Positions 8,228 through 18,155 of a DNA stretch of 64,000 bases are shown piece by piece; positions within the stretch are counted from its first letter, which is position 1; each line of letters begins with the position of its first letter. The notes under the pieces were generated by a model. The model made no database searches. It saw nothing but the letters and a program-made list of their open reading frames with translations, and was not told where the DNA came from. The position numbers and the translations under genes are program-made. The stretch is from Thermohalobaculum sp039027855. GTDB lineage: Bacteria > Pseudomonadota > Alphaproteobacteria > Rhodobacterales > Rhodobacteraceae. Location of the stretch: assembly GCA_039027855.1 (NCBI GenBank), contig JBCCJI010000007.1, forward strand, positions 1 to 64,000, written 5' to 3'.

Positions 8228-8270
8228 GCAGATAGGGGTGAGGACACCCATTCCGACGGCCCCTATCTGC
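8228..8270. terminator. Perfect 11-bp inverted repeat after the lipoprotein gene
   Basis: GCAGATAGGGG (8228-8238) pairs perfectly with CCCCTATCTGC (8260-8270) around a 21-base loop. It lies 60 bases past the lipoprotein stop, between convergent genes. No T-run follows, so it could be a transcript 3'-end stabiliser, a factor-dependent terminator or a protein-binding site. The remainder of the 326-base gap 8169-8494 shows nothing else I can name. Confidence 0.45.
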
Positions 8271-8494
8271 TCCAACGCGTTTACTCAGAACCGATCAGCC
8301 GGAACCGGCCCGAAGGTTCTCGTCTGTGGTGGAAGCTGGGCCGCGGTTGCTTTCGATCCGGGCGTTATCCCCGACGTCAAAGCCCGACGCAGGGTGGCAT
8401 GGGGCGATGGGGGCCGATCAGCTGTTCGGTTACGATGGTAAGCCGACCTGCGGAGAGCGGTCCTGCTGACAGAACGCACCGGCCCCTGTCCCGG

Positions 8495-9862
8495 TCACTC
8501 AAGCACCCGGGCATGGACGACCATCCCGCCGCAGGCCATGGCGGCGGGGTGGCGGACATCGCTGTAGAGGGTCGCCAGGGTTCCGGGATCGATGCTGTCG
8601 AGTGTCAGTGTCGCGGCCTTGCCGACGGTGTCGCCATCGCTCGGGATCAGGGTGATCTCGGCACCCCGTCCCGCGGGCTTTGCGGTGATCGAGAAATCGA
8701 GCGCCGGTCGGGCGAGCGAGGCGCGGGCTTCGACCGGGCTGGCGGCCGGGCCAAGCGGAAGGGTTACCTGACGGATCCGCCGGTTGTCTCGGCAGGGGCG
8801 CATGCGGCTTCGATATTCGATGTCGATCCTGACGGCGATGCGGCCAGCGGGGGTTGCGCTCGGCTGTCTGGGTCTGTCGAGCGGCGGGCTCGGTGTCTCC
8901 TCAGCCTGCGGCAGGATGGCGAGGGTGGGCGCTTCTTCGCGGGGCTGTTCCGCGACCGGTGCGCCGGCCACCGGCGTCTCGGGTGCTGGCCTTGCGCCGG
9001 GGCGCGCTGCCGCAGCGTCGCCGGAGAAGAAGAACTCGCCGATCAGCGAAGAGCTTTCCCAAGGCACCTGCTCACCGCCGGTGGCCTGCAGCACGTCGAC
9101 CCGGACCCGCTTGAAGACCTGCTCGATCGCCAGACCGGGCGATTTGATCGCCCGCGCCAGGGCGGCGGTGTAGGGACTGTTGTTGCCGATGCCGTCCACG
9201 GCCACGCCACCCGGTGCCGTGGCAAACGCGATGAAGCTGCCGGTCGGTGCGTTCTCGCGGGCGAGCCCTCCGCTGCTGGCCGAGCGGTAGGAGCGGGCGA
9301 AGGGATTGTTCCGGCAGGCATCGAGGATGATGATGTTGGTCGTGCCCGCGCTCTCCATTTGACCCATCACCCACGAGACCGGCACGGCCGCGATGTCGAG
9401 ATCGGCAGCATCGGCGATATCGGCATCGGTCGGGATCAGAAAGTTCCGCCCGCCTGCCTGGACGCCGTGCCCAGCGAAGTAAAACAACGCCGTCGTACCC
9501 GGACCCGCGCGGCGCAGGTCACGACCGAAGGCGACAATGGCGCGCTGCAGGTCACGTTGGTTGCCATCGGTCAGGAGCGTGGTCTCGAAACCGGTCTCAC
9601 GGAGAGACCGCGCCATCAGGCGCGCGTCGCGTGCCGGATTGTCGAGTGTGCTGACCCGCTCATAGGCGCCGACGCCGATCACGAGGGCCAGGCGCTCCGC
9701 GGCAGATGTCGGGCCCGGCATGGCGACGATGGCGACCATGAGCACCGTCAGGGCGGCGGTGAGGATGCGAAAGCCCCACTGGGCGGCGGTCGAACTGGTG
9801 ACGCCGGCGCGTCTTGTCCGGTCGCGAGAGCCTGGGGGCGCGAGGGTAGGAGCCGTCTTCAT
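8495..9862 (-). CDS. Caspase-fold (peptidase C14) secreted protein
   Basis: A 455-residue protein with an N-terminal hydrophobic segment (about residues 31-53, ending PTSAAERLA) that looks like a signal peptide with a long basic leader. The caspase-like domain starts RLALVIGVGAYE and has the catalytic dyad His132 in YFAGHG and Cys183 in ILDACRNNP, plus DNPARDARLM. It therefore belongs to the bacterial metacaspase/paracaspase-like C14 group, likely periplasmic or membrane-anchored. The C-terminal third (about 285 onward) begins with an Ala/Pro-rich linker and ends in an unrecognised domain with paired Cys. It is divergent from the SPOR gene. A substrate cannot be deduced. Confidence 0.85.
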   Translation of the reverse strand: MKTAPTLAPPGSRDRTRRAGVTSSTAAQWGFRILTAALTVLMVAIVAMPGPTSAAERLALVIGVGAYERVSTLDNPARDARLMARSLRETGFETTLLTDGNQRDLQRAIVAFGRDLRRAGPGTTALFYFAGHGVQAGGRNFLIPTDADIADAADLDIAAVPVSWVMGQMESAGTTNIIILDACRNNPFARSYRSASSGGLARENAPTGSFIAFATAPGGVAVDGIGNNSPYTAALARAIKSPGLAIEQVFKRVRVDVLQATGGEQVPWESSSLIGEFFFSGDAAAARPGARPAPETPVAGAPVAEQPREEAPTLAILPQAEETPSPPLDRPRQPSATPAGRIAVRIDIEYRSRMRPCRDNRRIRQVTLPLGPAASPVEARASLARPALDFSITAKPAGRGAEITLIPSDGDTVGKAATLTLDSIDPGTLATLYSDVRHPAAMACGGMVVHARVLE

Positions 9863-10077
9863 CTTTCACTCCAGATGTCTCGCGGAACGCGTGTATCCGC
9901 CCTCATTTTGCCGTGATCTCGCCTGATCTTCCAGGCACTCCATAAGGGCACATTGTCGAGACGTGCCCTACGACACCAGTCCTTTGGTTGTCGTCCGGGG
10001 CCCTGTCGCGTTGTGCTTGTCCGAGCCGGTTATTTGTCGACTCCGCCGTTGCTGCGACTGCTGACGGGAGACCGTTC

Positions 10078-12648
10078 ATGATCGATCATATCCGCGAAGC
10101 GATGCGCCGCCGCGATGAAGGCGCGGCGAGCGAGGCGGCATCCGAGACGGATGGCCATCCCGCCGCCGAAACTGGTGGCGTCGTCGGGACTGACGATGCC
10201 GCGGAGAATCGTGCGGGTCAGCCTGTGCCGGGCGCCGCGGATCCGGCCGGTGCGCTTCTTCAGCCGCCTGAGCCCATGGATCCTACCGGAGAGGCGCTGG
10301 ATACCGTGCGCGATATCCTGTTCGAGCGGGTGATGGACCTAACGCGGGAGACGTCGGGGCCAGGCGATGCTGCGCAGCCCGCCGATCAGCCTGACCCTGA
10401 ACTTGATGCAGGCGGAAGATCAGAGACTGTAGAGACCTCGGCCAGCGATACCATGCCGGCGCGCGAGGCGGCGGGGCAGCGCGCCGCCCTTGATCGGCCC
10501 GAGCAGATGAACGCATCGTCGCGTGACGACACCTTCGAGCAGGTGACTGACCGCGCCGACAAGGCAGAACCCTCGCCCCCCGAGGATCGGGCCGCCGAGA
10601 CGATTATGGAGCCCAGGGCACCTTCTGAAGAGATGGTCGCGGGGGAGGCCTTCGATCTCACGTCGGTGCCGTCGATGACTGAGCCTGAAGGGATGCAGAC
10701 GGATCGTGAGGATGCAGGCGAAGTCGCGAGTCCGGCAGTGCCGGGGACGTCGCCGGGCGATGATCTGAGCCGTGATGCCCTGCAGGATGACGAAACGGTC
10801 ATTCTCGCGCCGGCGGATAGCGATGATATCCCCACGACACGCGCCGCCGCTACCGCGCCACAGGTGCCGAACGACGCCACCCTCATACCCGCCGACACAG
10901 GCGTGATCGAGGATCCTTCCGCCGCCTATCTGCTGTCCGGTATCCGTGAGGAGGATGCGGCCGAGGGCGAGCTGCGCCGCGCGGTCGATACCGAGCAGTC
11001 CACCCCAGAAGCTGAGATTCCGCCCGCAGTTGCGGCATCGTCAGACGTGGTTGTTGGCACCGCCGTTGATGCGACCGATCCCGATGATCTTCGTCGCCTG
11101 ATTTCCGGTGACGATGAGACCGTTCTGAATGTCGATGGTGCGGCGGACGAGACCGTGGCCGCAGCCGAGGATAATATCGGCGGCGCCGGTGATGACAGTG
11201 CTGACCCTTCGGTGCGAAAGTCGGCGCGGCGGACGGCGCGTCGTGGCGGCCGACGACGCCGAGGCGCGACGAGGCGCCAGCCGGCGTCGGGGGCGCCGAG
11301 CCGGGGTGCGATCGCGGGTCTCGGCGCGGCGCTCGGCCGCCGGTTTCCGACACTGGAATTTGCTGTCGGTGCGGGCGGGCGCGGCCTCCAACTTCGCGTC
11401 GAGCCACACGTCCAATTCGGCGTGGCCGGCTTGGTCCTGCTGGTGGCCGCAGGTCTCGCCACCTTGCCGGGTGATCCGGCGATGATTGATCGGGCTGAGG
11501 CGGAGGCGGCGGCCGACGCGGAGACAGTCGTCGCTCTTCAGACACCCGAGCCGCCAGCCGCTCAGCCAGTACTGCCCGCCGCCGTCGCACCGCAGGATAC
11601 CGCTGCCGCGGCGGAGCGTCGTTCGCTCGAGCGTCGGCTCGCGACGGCGCGGGCCGAGCTTGAAAGCCTGACGGCAACACTGGCGTCGGAGCGGGCAGCC
11701 CTTCGAGACAGCGAGCGCCGGGCCGAGATCATGGCCACGCGTATGGCGGAGACGCGCGAGGGCCTTGATGAAGCGCGTGGTTCGATCGAGAGCCTCCGCG
11801 GCCGCCTGACCGAGCAGGCCGATGAAATCCGCACCTTGCGGCAGACGCTCAATGCCTCCGTTGCCGCAGGCGCTCAACGCGACGCGAGCGCAGCCTCGGC
11901 CACGGGCATCGCGCAGCCGCCCCAGATCGCGGGTGGCTTTGGTGGGCCGAGCATGCCGCAGGCGCCGATCGCGCTCGCCAGCATCGCACCTGACAGCTTT
12001 GCCCGCCCGACCGCGCGGCTCTCCAGTGGCGAGGGCGAGATCGCGACCAGTATCCAGCTGCCTAGCAGTGCCGCCGCGACGACGACAGCGCCGGTTGTGC
12101 TACCCTCTGCGATCGGCGCAGCGGCGGCGCCCGCGCGCGTGGCGCAGCCTGGCGCTTCGGCCCCGGCGCGGCCGAGCGGCGGGTTGGGGGTCGCTCCCAC
12201 CGTCGCTGTGGTCGCAGCGCTCAACGCAGATGCCACCGAGGCCGGGGCAGTTACGACGAGCGACGCGCAGACAAGCACCACTGATGGCGCCAGCCCGAGT
12301 TCCGCGCTTAGTGTCCAGACCTCGGGCGTGACACCGCCGCCGCGTTCCCGTAACGACAACCTCGCCTCGATCCGGCAGATCCCGGGCAGCCAACTCGATG
12401 GCGCGACGGCGCTGCAGGGCGATGTCTACGTGCAGGCGGGCGTTTTCACGGCAAAGAGTTATGGCTTCAGGCTGCACGAAAACCTGACCAGCCGGGGCAT
12501 CGCGGCGGATGTGCTGCCGACGACCTTCCTCGGCCGTGATGCGATCCGGGTGCGGGCCGGGCCGTTCGAGACGGCGGAGGAGCGTCGCTTTGCCATGACG
12601 GCGCTCCGCGAACTTGGTATCAACGACGCCTTGCCGGTATCGCGCTGA
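10078..12648 (+). CDS. Large single-pass protein with acidic disordered N-terminus, coiled coil and C-terminal SPOR-like domain
   Basis: The 856-residue product has a strongly acidic, Ala/Glu/Asp-rich, low-complexity N-terminal half. A basic patch (SARRTARRGGRRRRGATRR) follows, then a membrane segment near residue 450 (FGVAGLVLLVAAGLATLPG). A coiled coil lies at about 520-600 (RRSLERRLATARAELESL and beyond), followed by an Ala/Pro/Ser linker. The C-terminal ~75 residues (DVYVQAGVFTAKSYGFRLHE through IRVRAGPFETAEER) match the SPOR fold that binds denuded septal peptidoglycan. Topology would put the N-terminus in the cytoplasm and SPOR in the periplasm. The ATG at 10078 has GGGAG upstream; the frame runs open to 9988. 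A role in division or envelope organisation is inferred from SPOR. Confidence 0.75.
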   Translation: MIDHIREAMRRRDEGAASEAASETDGHPAAETGGVVGTDDAAENRAGQPVPGAADPAGALLQPPEPMDPTGEALDTVRDILFERVMDLTRETSGPGDAAQPADQPDPELDAGGRSETVETSASDTMPAREAAGQRAALDRPEQMNASSRDDTFEQVTDRADKAEPSPPEDRAAETIMEPRAPSEEMVAGEAFDLTSVPSMTEPEGMQTDREDAGEVASPAVPGTSPGDDLSRDALQDDETVILAPADSDDIPTTRAAATAPQVPNDATLIPADTGVIEDPSAAYLLSGIREEDAAEGELRRAVDTEQSTPEAEIPPAVAASSDVVVGTAVDATDPDDLRRLISGDDETVLNVDGAADETVAAAEDNIGGAGDDSADPSVRKSARRTARRGGRRRRGATRRQPASGAPSRGAIAGLGAALGRRFPTLEFAVGAGGRGLQLRVEPHVQFGVAGLVLLVAAGLATLPGDPAMIDRAEAEAAADAETVVALQTPEPPAAQPVLPAAVAPQDTAAAAERRSLERRLATARAELESLTATLASERAALRDSERRAEIMATRMAETREGLDEARGSIESLRGRLTEQADEIRTLRQTLNASVAAGAQRDASAASATGIAQPPQIAGGFGGPSMPQAPIALASIAPDSFARPTARLSSGEGEIATSIQLPSSAAATTTAPVVLPSAIGAAAAPARVAQPGASAPARPSGGLGVAPTVAVVAALNADATEAGAVTTSDAQTSTTDGASPSSALSVQTSGVTPPPRSRNDNLASIRQIPGSQLDGATALQGDVYVQAGVFTAKSYGFRLHENLTSRGIAADVLPTTFLGRDAIRVRAGPFETAEERRFAMTALRELGINDALPVSR

Positions 12649-12723
12649 ACGCCGCGGGGCCGCGGCCTGGCAGATCGTCCGGGTCAAGGAAACACAGAGG
12701 GGGCAGGCTCATGCCTCGAGCAG

Positions 12724-12749
12724 GGGGCGGTCGGTCACGCGGCCGCCCC
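12724..12749. terminator. GC-rich hairpin between convergent SPOR gene and pepN
   Basis: GGGGCGG (12724-12730) can pair with CCGCCCC (12743-12749) around a 12-base loop, followed on the plus strand by GTTCTGTGTT. It lies 76 bases after the SPOR gene stop and 52 bases from the pepN stop. No strong T-tract is present, so it is only a possible bidirectional terminator. Confidence 0.35.
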
Positions 12750-12800
12750 GTTCTGTGTTGAGACACCCAACCGCGCCCCGTCGCTCAGACGCCATCGCCC

Positions 12801-15524
12801 TCATGCCGAGAGCAGGCGTTCCACGATCTCGCGGGTGTTGCGCGACAGCGAGGGCGCGTCGGCGATGCGTTGCATGGCCGCGCGGGCGTGGGTCTGCCGG
12901 GCGGTGTCATAGCGGCGCCAGCTCTCGAAGGCGCCGGTGATCCGGGCTGCGGTTTGCGGGTTCACCGCATCGAGGCGCAACAGCCAGTCGGCGATGAAGC
13001 CATAGCCCGACCCGTCAGCGGCGTGGAAGCCCACCGGGTTGCCCATGGCGAAGGTCGCGATCAGCGAGCGGAACCGGTTGGGACGCTTCCAGTTGAAGGC
13101 CGCGTCCTCGGTCAGCGCCTGCACCCGCGCCAGCGCATCGGGCAGGGGGGCGGTGGCCTGCACAGCAAACCACTTGTCCATCACCAGTTCGTCGTTCTCC
13201 CAGTCAGCGCGGAAGCGCGCGAGACGGTCGGCGGCCCCCGGTCGGCCGAAATGGGTCAGCAGCGTCAGCGCCGCCATCCGGTCGGTCATATTGTCGGCCG
13301 TGTCCGCCTCAGCCTCGGCGGCGGCATCGGCGCCCGCATCCCCGCCCGCCAGCATGAGGCCAAGGGCACGGCTCGCCAGCGCCCGCTTCGCCGCCGAGGC
13401 GGCATCGGGGCTGTAGGGCCCTGGTACCGCCATCTCGGCGCGCAGCCCCGGCAGGCTGTCGGCCATGTGCCGGCCAAGTGCCGCGCGCATCGCCACCAGC
13501 GCCGCATGGATACGGTCGGGATCGGCGGGTGTGCCGCTCGCCGCGATCTCGGCCGCGACCTCGTCATTCCCGGGCAGTTCCAGCATCAACGCGCGGAACT
13601 GCGGGTCGAGCGCGCCATCGCACGCCACGCCCGCTAGCGCGGCGCACCAGTCGGCCGGTACCGCGTCGGGATCGTCCGCCCCGGTCTCGGCCAACCGTCG
13701 CGTGAGGTTCAGGGCATAGCGCCGCCCTGCCTCCCACCGATTGAAGGGGTCGCTGTCATGCGCGAGCAAGAACCCGCGCGTCGCGTCGTCCAGATCATGC
13801 GAGACCACCGCCGGTACCGAGAAACCGCGGTTGAACGACAGCACCGGCCGGGTCTTGAGGCCGTCCACCGGGATCGTCTGCTCGGCCTCGCTCAGCTTGA
13901 AGAGACGGTCATGCGGGAAGATGTCCCGGCCATCCCCATCCAGCAGGCCGAAGCGGATCGCCATCTCCATCGGTTGCTTGCTCGGCTGGTCCGGGGTCGG
14001 GGCCACCTCCTGGCGCACGGTCAGGTGGTAGAGGCCGCGTTCGCCGTCCCATGCCTCCGAGACAGTCAGGCGCGGCGTGCCCGACTGATGCCACCAGAGC
14101 GAGAACTGCGAGAGATCGCGGAAGGTGGGATCGCCATCGCCAAGCGCGTCCTCGAAACAGGCGCGGAACTGCTCGATCGTGCAGGCCTGCCCGTCATGGC
14201 GGTCGAAATAGAGATCCAGCGCGCGGCGATACCCTTCCGGCCCGGCGAGGCCATGCAGCATGCGCACGACCTCGGCGCCTTTCTCATAGACGGTCGCCGT
14301 GTAGAAGTTGTTGATCTCGCGATAGGCTTCGGGGCGCACGGGGTGGGCCAGGGGCCCTGCATCCTCGGAGAACTGGCGCGCCCGCAGGGCCTTCACCTGG
14401 TCAATGCGCGCCACGGCCGAGGATCGCTCATCTTCGCTGAAGCATTGATCGCGAAAGACCGTCAGGCCCTCCTTCAGGCAAAGCTGGAACCAGTCGCGGA
14501 GGGTGATGCGGTTGCCGGTCCAGTTGTGGAAATACTCATGCGCGACGATCGCTTCGATCAGCGCATAGTCCCGGTCGGTCGCCGTCTCAGAGCTCGCCAG
14601 CACGTATTTCGAGTTGAAGATATTCAGTCCCTTGTTCTCCATCGCGCCCATGTTGAAGTCGTCGACGGCGACGATGTTGAAAAGGTCGAGATCGTATTCC
14701 CGGCCGTAGGCGGTCTCATCCCAGCGCATGGAGCGCTTGAGCGCATCCATCGCATAGGCGCAGCGCCCCTCATCGCCGGGCCGCACCCAGACCGCGAGAT
14801 CCACATGCGCCCCGCTGGCGGTGGTGAAGCTGTCGCGATGGGCCACCAGATCGCCGGCGACCAGGGCGAAGAGATAGGCGGGCTTGGGGTGCGGATCGTG
14901 CCACTCGGCATAGTGGCGCCCGTCCGGCAGCGCGCCGGTCTCGCCCGGATTGCCGTTCGACAACAGCACCGGGCAGTCCGCCACCGGCGCCTCCAGCCGC
15001 ACGGTAAAGGGCGCCATCACGTCCGGTCGGTCGAGATAATAGGTGATCTTGCGGAACCCCTCGGCCTCGCACTGCGTGCAGTACATGCCGTTCGAGCGGT
15101 AGAGCCCCTCCAGTTCGGTATTGCTGTCGGGGTCGATCTCCACCGTCGCGTCCCAGGTGAAGCGCTCGCCCGGCAGGGCGGCTGCGGCGAGCGTCAGCCC
15201 CTCGCGGCTGAGCGTCAGATGCGGCGACTGGGTCACATCGGTGGCGTCGACCGCGGCCGAGACCAGCGTCAAGCGCCGCCCGTCGAGTGTGAGGTCGGGC
15301 AGGGCGTCAGCCTCCGCCTCCGCGTCCGGGTTGCGGCGAAAGGCGATGCGGGCGCGTACCCGGGTTGCGCTCGGATGCAGATCGACGTCGAGCCGCACGC
15401 TCTCGATCACCCAGTCCGGGGGGCGATAGTCTGACAGGCGGATCACCGTGTCCGCCGTCTCGGGCGCCGGCCCTGCGGTGGCATCGATCTCGGCCTGCGA
15501 CGCTGGGGGCATCAGGGCGGGCAT
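12801..15524 (-). CDS. pepN: Aminopeptidase N
   Basis: The 907-residue M1-family metallopeptidase has the exopeptidase motif GAMEN (in NMGAMENKGLN), the zinc site HEYFH (HEYFHNWTGNR) and the third ligand Glu in KEGLTVFRDQ. Length and the C-terminal helical domain (DALARVQALTEDAAFNWKRP) match bacterial PepN of the E. coli/alphaproteobacterial type. It removes N-terminal residues from peptides in the cytoplasm. It is a single-gene unit, convergent with the SPOR gene and divergent from the glycosyltransferase. An ATG four codons inside is a possible alternative start. Confidence 0.95.
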   Translation of the reverse strand: MPALMPPASQAEIDATAGPAPETADTVIRLSDYRPPDWVIESVRLDVDLHPSATRVRARIAFRRNPDAEAEADALPDLTLDGRRLTLVSAAVDATDVTQSPHLTLSREGLTLAAAALPGERFTWDATVEIDPDSNTELEGLYRSNGMYCTQCEAEGFRKITYYLDRPDVMAPFTVRLEAPVADCPVLLSNGNPGETGALPDGRHYAEWHDPHPKPAYLFALVAGDLVAHRDSFTTASGAHVDLAVWVRPGDEGRCAYAMDALKRSMRWDETAYGREYDLDLFNIVAVDDFNMGAMENKGLNIFNSKYVLASSETATDRDYALIEAIVAHEYFHNWTGNRITLRDWFQLCLKEGLTVFRDQCFSEDERSSAVARIDQVKALRARQFSEDAGPLAHPVRPEAYREINNFYTATVYEKGAEVVRMLHGLAGPEGYRRALDLYFDRHDGQACTIEQFRACFEDALGDGDPTFRDLSQFSLWWHQSGTPRLTVSEAWDGERGLYHLTVRQEVAPTPDQPSKQPMEMAIRFGLLDGDGRDIFPHDRLFKLSEAEQTIPVDGLKTRPVLSFNRGFSVPAVVSHDLDDATRGFLLAHDSDPFNRWEAGRRYALNLTRRLAETGADDPDAVPADWCAALAGVACDGALDPQFRALMLELPGNDEVAAEIAASGTPADPDRIHAALVAMRAALGRHMADSLPGLRAEMAVPGPYSPDAASAAKRALASRALGLMLAGGDAGADAAAEAEADTADNMTDRMAALTLLTHFGRPGAADRLARFRADWENDELVMDKWFAVQATAPLPDALARVQALTEDAAFNWKRPNRFRSLIATFAMGNPVGFHAADGSGYGFIADWLLRLDAVNPQTAARITGAFESWRRYDTARQTHARAAMQRIADAPSLSRNTREIVERLLSA

Positions 15525-15778
15525 GGGCGGTCACTCTTCTCTTGCGATCTGGGCGCGTTCTCGTGGGGCGCCAGGCATGAAGTAGGGGCGACGCCGTCCG
15601 GCTCTAGGCCGATGGTGCCGAGTTTACGACCATCTGACACGACCGAGCCTGCAACGACGCCGCGGCATGCGCAATCCATGCCGCGAGGGCCCAGGTCGGC
15701 CTTGGAGGGTCAGCCTTGGAGGGGCGGGGTTGGCTGGTGTAGACCCCGCGGCGGAGTGCGGTGCGGGCGGATGGTGCC

Positions 15779-17368
15779 ATGGCGAAGAGCGGCAGGACGA
15801 CAGGGCGAGCCGGCGGCCGTGCATCGGGCGCCTCGGCCGCACGCTCTGGCCGCACGGGCGCTGGCCGTGTCGCCACGCGCGGGGCTGGGCAGACGGTCTC
15901 GCCGACCCGCGGCACCGAGGCTGATGCCTTTCGCTGGACGCTCTATGCCGCGATGATGATCGCCGGCGTGCTGGTGCTCAGGCTCGGGGTCAATGCGCTG
16001 GAGTTGCTACCGGTGCATTTCGACGAGGCGCAGTACTGGGCCTATGGGCAGGAACTCGACTGGGGGTATTTCTCCAAGCCCCCGGGGGTCGGCGCCGTGA
16101 TCCGGATCGCCAGCGAGCTGGGCGGCGACAGTCTTTACATGCTCCGTTTGCCAAGCGCGCTGGCCCATGCGGTGATCGCGGGCGGTCTGTTCTGGCTCGG
16201 CCGGCGTCTTTTTGACGGCGCGACGGGGTTCTGGGCGGCGGCGGCCTATACCGCGGCGCCGGGCGTGACCGTCTCGGCGATGATCATGTCGACCGATCCG
16301 GTGATGATGGCGGCCTGGGTACTCGCCATGCTGTTCTGGGTGCGCGCCATCGAGCATGCGCGCCCGGCGGACTGGGCCCTGATGGGCATCATGATCGGTC
16401 TCGGAACGCTGGCGAAATACACCATGCTGTTCATGCCGGCCGCCGCTGCCGCCTATGGCGTGTTCTCGGCGCGCGGTCGTGACTGGCGCGGAACAGCCAT
16501 CGCTGCGGGGGCTGGATTTCTGGTCATCCTTCCTAATATTATTTGGAATGCGACCAACAGCTTCGCCACCTTTGTTCACGTAGCTGAAGACGCCGATCCC
16601 GGGCATGGCTACTTCAACCCAGGCAAGTTCCTGGAGTTCGCGGGTGCGCAGCTTGGCGTCATCGGGCCGGTGATCTTCATCGCGATCCTGGTCGCTTTCT
16701 GGCGGCGGCGCGACTGGATGACTGACTGGCGGATGCGCCTGCTTGCCTGGCAGACGGGCGGCGTGTTGTTCACGATCCTGGTGCTGGCCTTCCTGACCCG
16801 CGCGCAGCCCAACTGGGCCGCCCCCGCCTATGTCGCGGGCAGCCTTTTCGCGGTGGCTTGGCTGAGACAAGCGGGCTTCGGCCGGTTCCTGCGCTGGCAG
16901 ATGGGTGTCGGTGTCTTCGGCGGCGTGCTGCTCTATGGCCTCGCGGCGCTGTATGCGGGGCGGTCCGATAGCCTGCTGCGCCCGACCGATCCCTTTAAGA
17001 AGATGCGCCTATCCGAACCGTTCTGTGACCGCGCCCTGGCCGCAATGGCCGAAGAGGGGGCTGAAGTGCTGTTGTCAAACAGCCGCAAGCGCTTGTCGGA
17101 ATGTATGTTTCTCGGCTCACTCGGCTGGGATGAGGTCGCCGTCTGGCATCCGACTGGTCGGGCGTCGAACCACCATGAACTCGCCGCTGCCCTGCAGCCG
17201 GGTGATGAGCGCCGGATGCTGGTGGCCGTGCTGAGCCGCGATGCCCGCCGTTTCACCCAGCGCTTTGCCACCGCACGAGAGGTAGACAGCGGCAGCTTCG
17301 CGACGCATCGAGACCGCGATTACCGCTACACGCTTTGGGTGGTCGAGGATTTCAGGGGATATCAGTGA
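15779..17368 (+). CDS. GT39/ArnT-like membrane glycosyltransferase
   Basis: A 529-residue polytopic membrane protein. After a Gly/Arg/Ala-rich leader of about 45 residues and the first helix (YAAMMIAGVLVLRLGVNAL) comes the loop HFDEAQYWAYGQELDWGYFSK. Its DE motif is the catalytic acidic pair typical of the first periplasmic loop of PMT_2/ArnT-like enzymes using polyprenyl-phosphate sugars. About ten further hydrophobic segments follow, then a soluble C-terminal domain. It likely glycosylates an envelope lipid or protein. A GTG at 15761 with GGAG upstream is an equally plausible start. Downstream it converges with the liu cluster after 28 bases. Confidence 0.82.
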   Translation: MAKSGRTTGRAGGRASGASAARSGRTGAGRVATRGAGQTVSPTRGTEADAFRWTLYAAMMIAGVLVLRLGVNALELLPVHFDEAQYWAYGQELDWGYFSKPPGVGAVIRIASELGGDSLYMLRLPSALAHAVIAGGLFWLGRRLFDGATGFWAAAAYTAAPGVTVSAMIMSTDPVMMAAWVLAMLFWVRAIEHARPADWALMGIMIGLGTLAKYTMLFMPAAAAAYGVFSARGRDWRGTAIAAGAGFLVILPNIIWNATNSFATFVHVAEDADPGHGYFNPGKFLEFAGAQLGVIGPVIFIAILVAFWRRRDWMTDWRMRLLAWQTGGVLFTILVLAFLTRAQPNWAAPAYVAGSLFAVAWLRQAGFGRFLRWQMGVGVFGGVLLYGLAALYAGRSDSLLRPTDPFKKMRLSEPFCDRALAAMAEEGAEVLLSNSRKRLSECMFLGSLGWDEVAVWHPTGRASNHHELAAALQPGDERRMLVAVLSRDARRFTQRFATAREVDSGSFATHRDRDYRYTLWVVEDFRGYQ

Positions 17369-17396
17369 GGCGTTAGGCGCCGCGAAAGCGCAGCCG

Positions 17397-18155
17397 TCAG
17401 GCGGGTTGATCGCCGACGAGGCCGAGATACACCGGACGTGGGTCAAGCTCTTCCAAGCCAGTTCGAACCCATTCCATCATTGCGCCCACATCCCCGGCCG
17501 CTGGCACGGTCCCGATGACCTCCAGGAAAAGTTCATCATCCCCGGGCGCCGCCCAATTGGCGCCGCCAAGGCGGTCAAGTTCGGTCTTCAGGAAGGTATG
17601 GAACGCCTCCGCCTCGCCACGCGCGACCTGGATGGCCGCCAGCCGGAACAGCTCCGCCGCATGATCATAAGGGTCGATCGAACCGGCCGAGCGAGCCGCC
17701 GAGATCGCGGCCTCTGCCCGGCGCCAGGCGACGTTCAGCGCCCCGGCGCGCACCTCTGCCTCGGCCCAGATCGCGTGATGGCGGGCTAGGCCCGTGGATT
17801 GGGGTCCGAAATGACGCATCACGACGGGCATCAAGTCGGCCATCATCTCGCGCGCCGCCCAGGGGTCGTCAGGCGTCGAGACGCAGAGCACCAGCGCATG
17901 GGTCGCCGCGATCCGCCTCGGCGCGCCGGGCTGTGCATCGAGGATCTTCTGGTAAATCGGCGCCGCGGTCTCGCAGTCACCCGATGCCGCCGCCGCCTCT
18001 GCCGCATCCCAGGGATCGCTGGTCTGGACGACGGGGATGGCCTTGGTCGTGCTGGCCAGCGGGGTGGTGGGCAGGGCACCCACAACAATCATGCCAAGGG
18101 CACCAAGAAGTAGGCCCCAGCCGCGCTCGGCGCCTCGGCAAACGCATAACGTCAC
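17397..18155 (-). CDS. Secreted helical-repeat protein at the end of the liu cluster
   Basis: Starting at GTG 18155 gives 252 residues; the GTG overlaps the liuC stop (GTGA) and has GGAGGG about seven bases upstream, so translation is coupled. A hydrophobic N-terminus (WGLLLGALGMIVVGALPTTPLAS) suggests a signal peptide. The rest is helical and TPR/SEL1-like (DPWDAAEAAAASGDCETAAPIYQK and similar). Two Cys pair candidates lie at GDCETA and ALVLCVS. I do not recognise a family. Its place as last gene of a leucine-catabolism operon may be incidental. Confidence 0.7.
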   Translation of the reverse strand: MTLCVCRGAERGWGLLLGALGMIVVGALPTTPLASTTKAIPVVQTSDPWDAAEAAAASGDCETAAPIYQKILDAQPGAPRRIAATHALVLCVSTPDDPWAAREMMADLMPVVMRHFGPQSTGLARHHAIWAEAEVRAGALNVAWRRAEAAISAARSAGSIDPYDHAAELFRLAAIQVARGEAEAFHTFLKTELDRLGGANWAAPGDDELFLEVIGTVPAAGDVGAMMEWVRTGLEELDPRPVYLGLVGDQPA

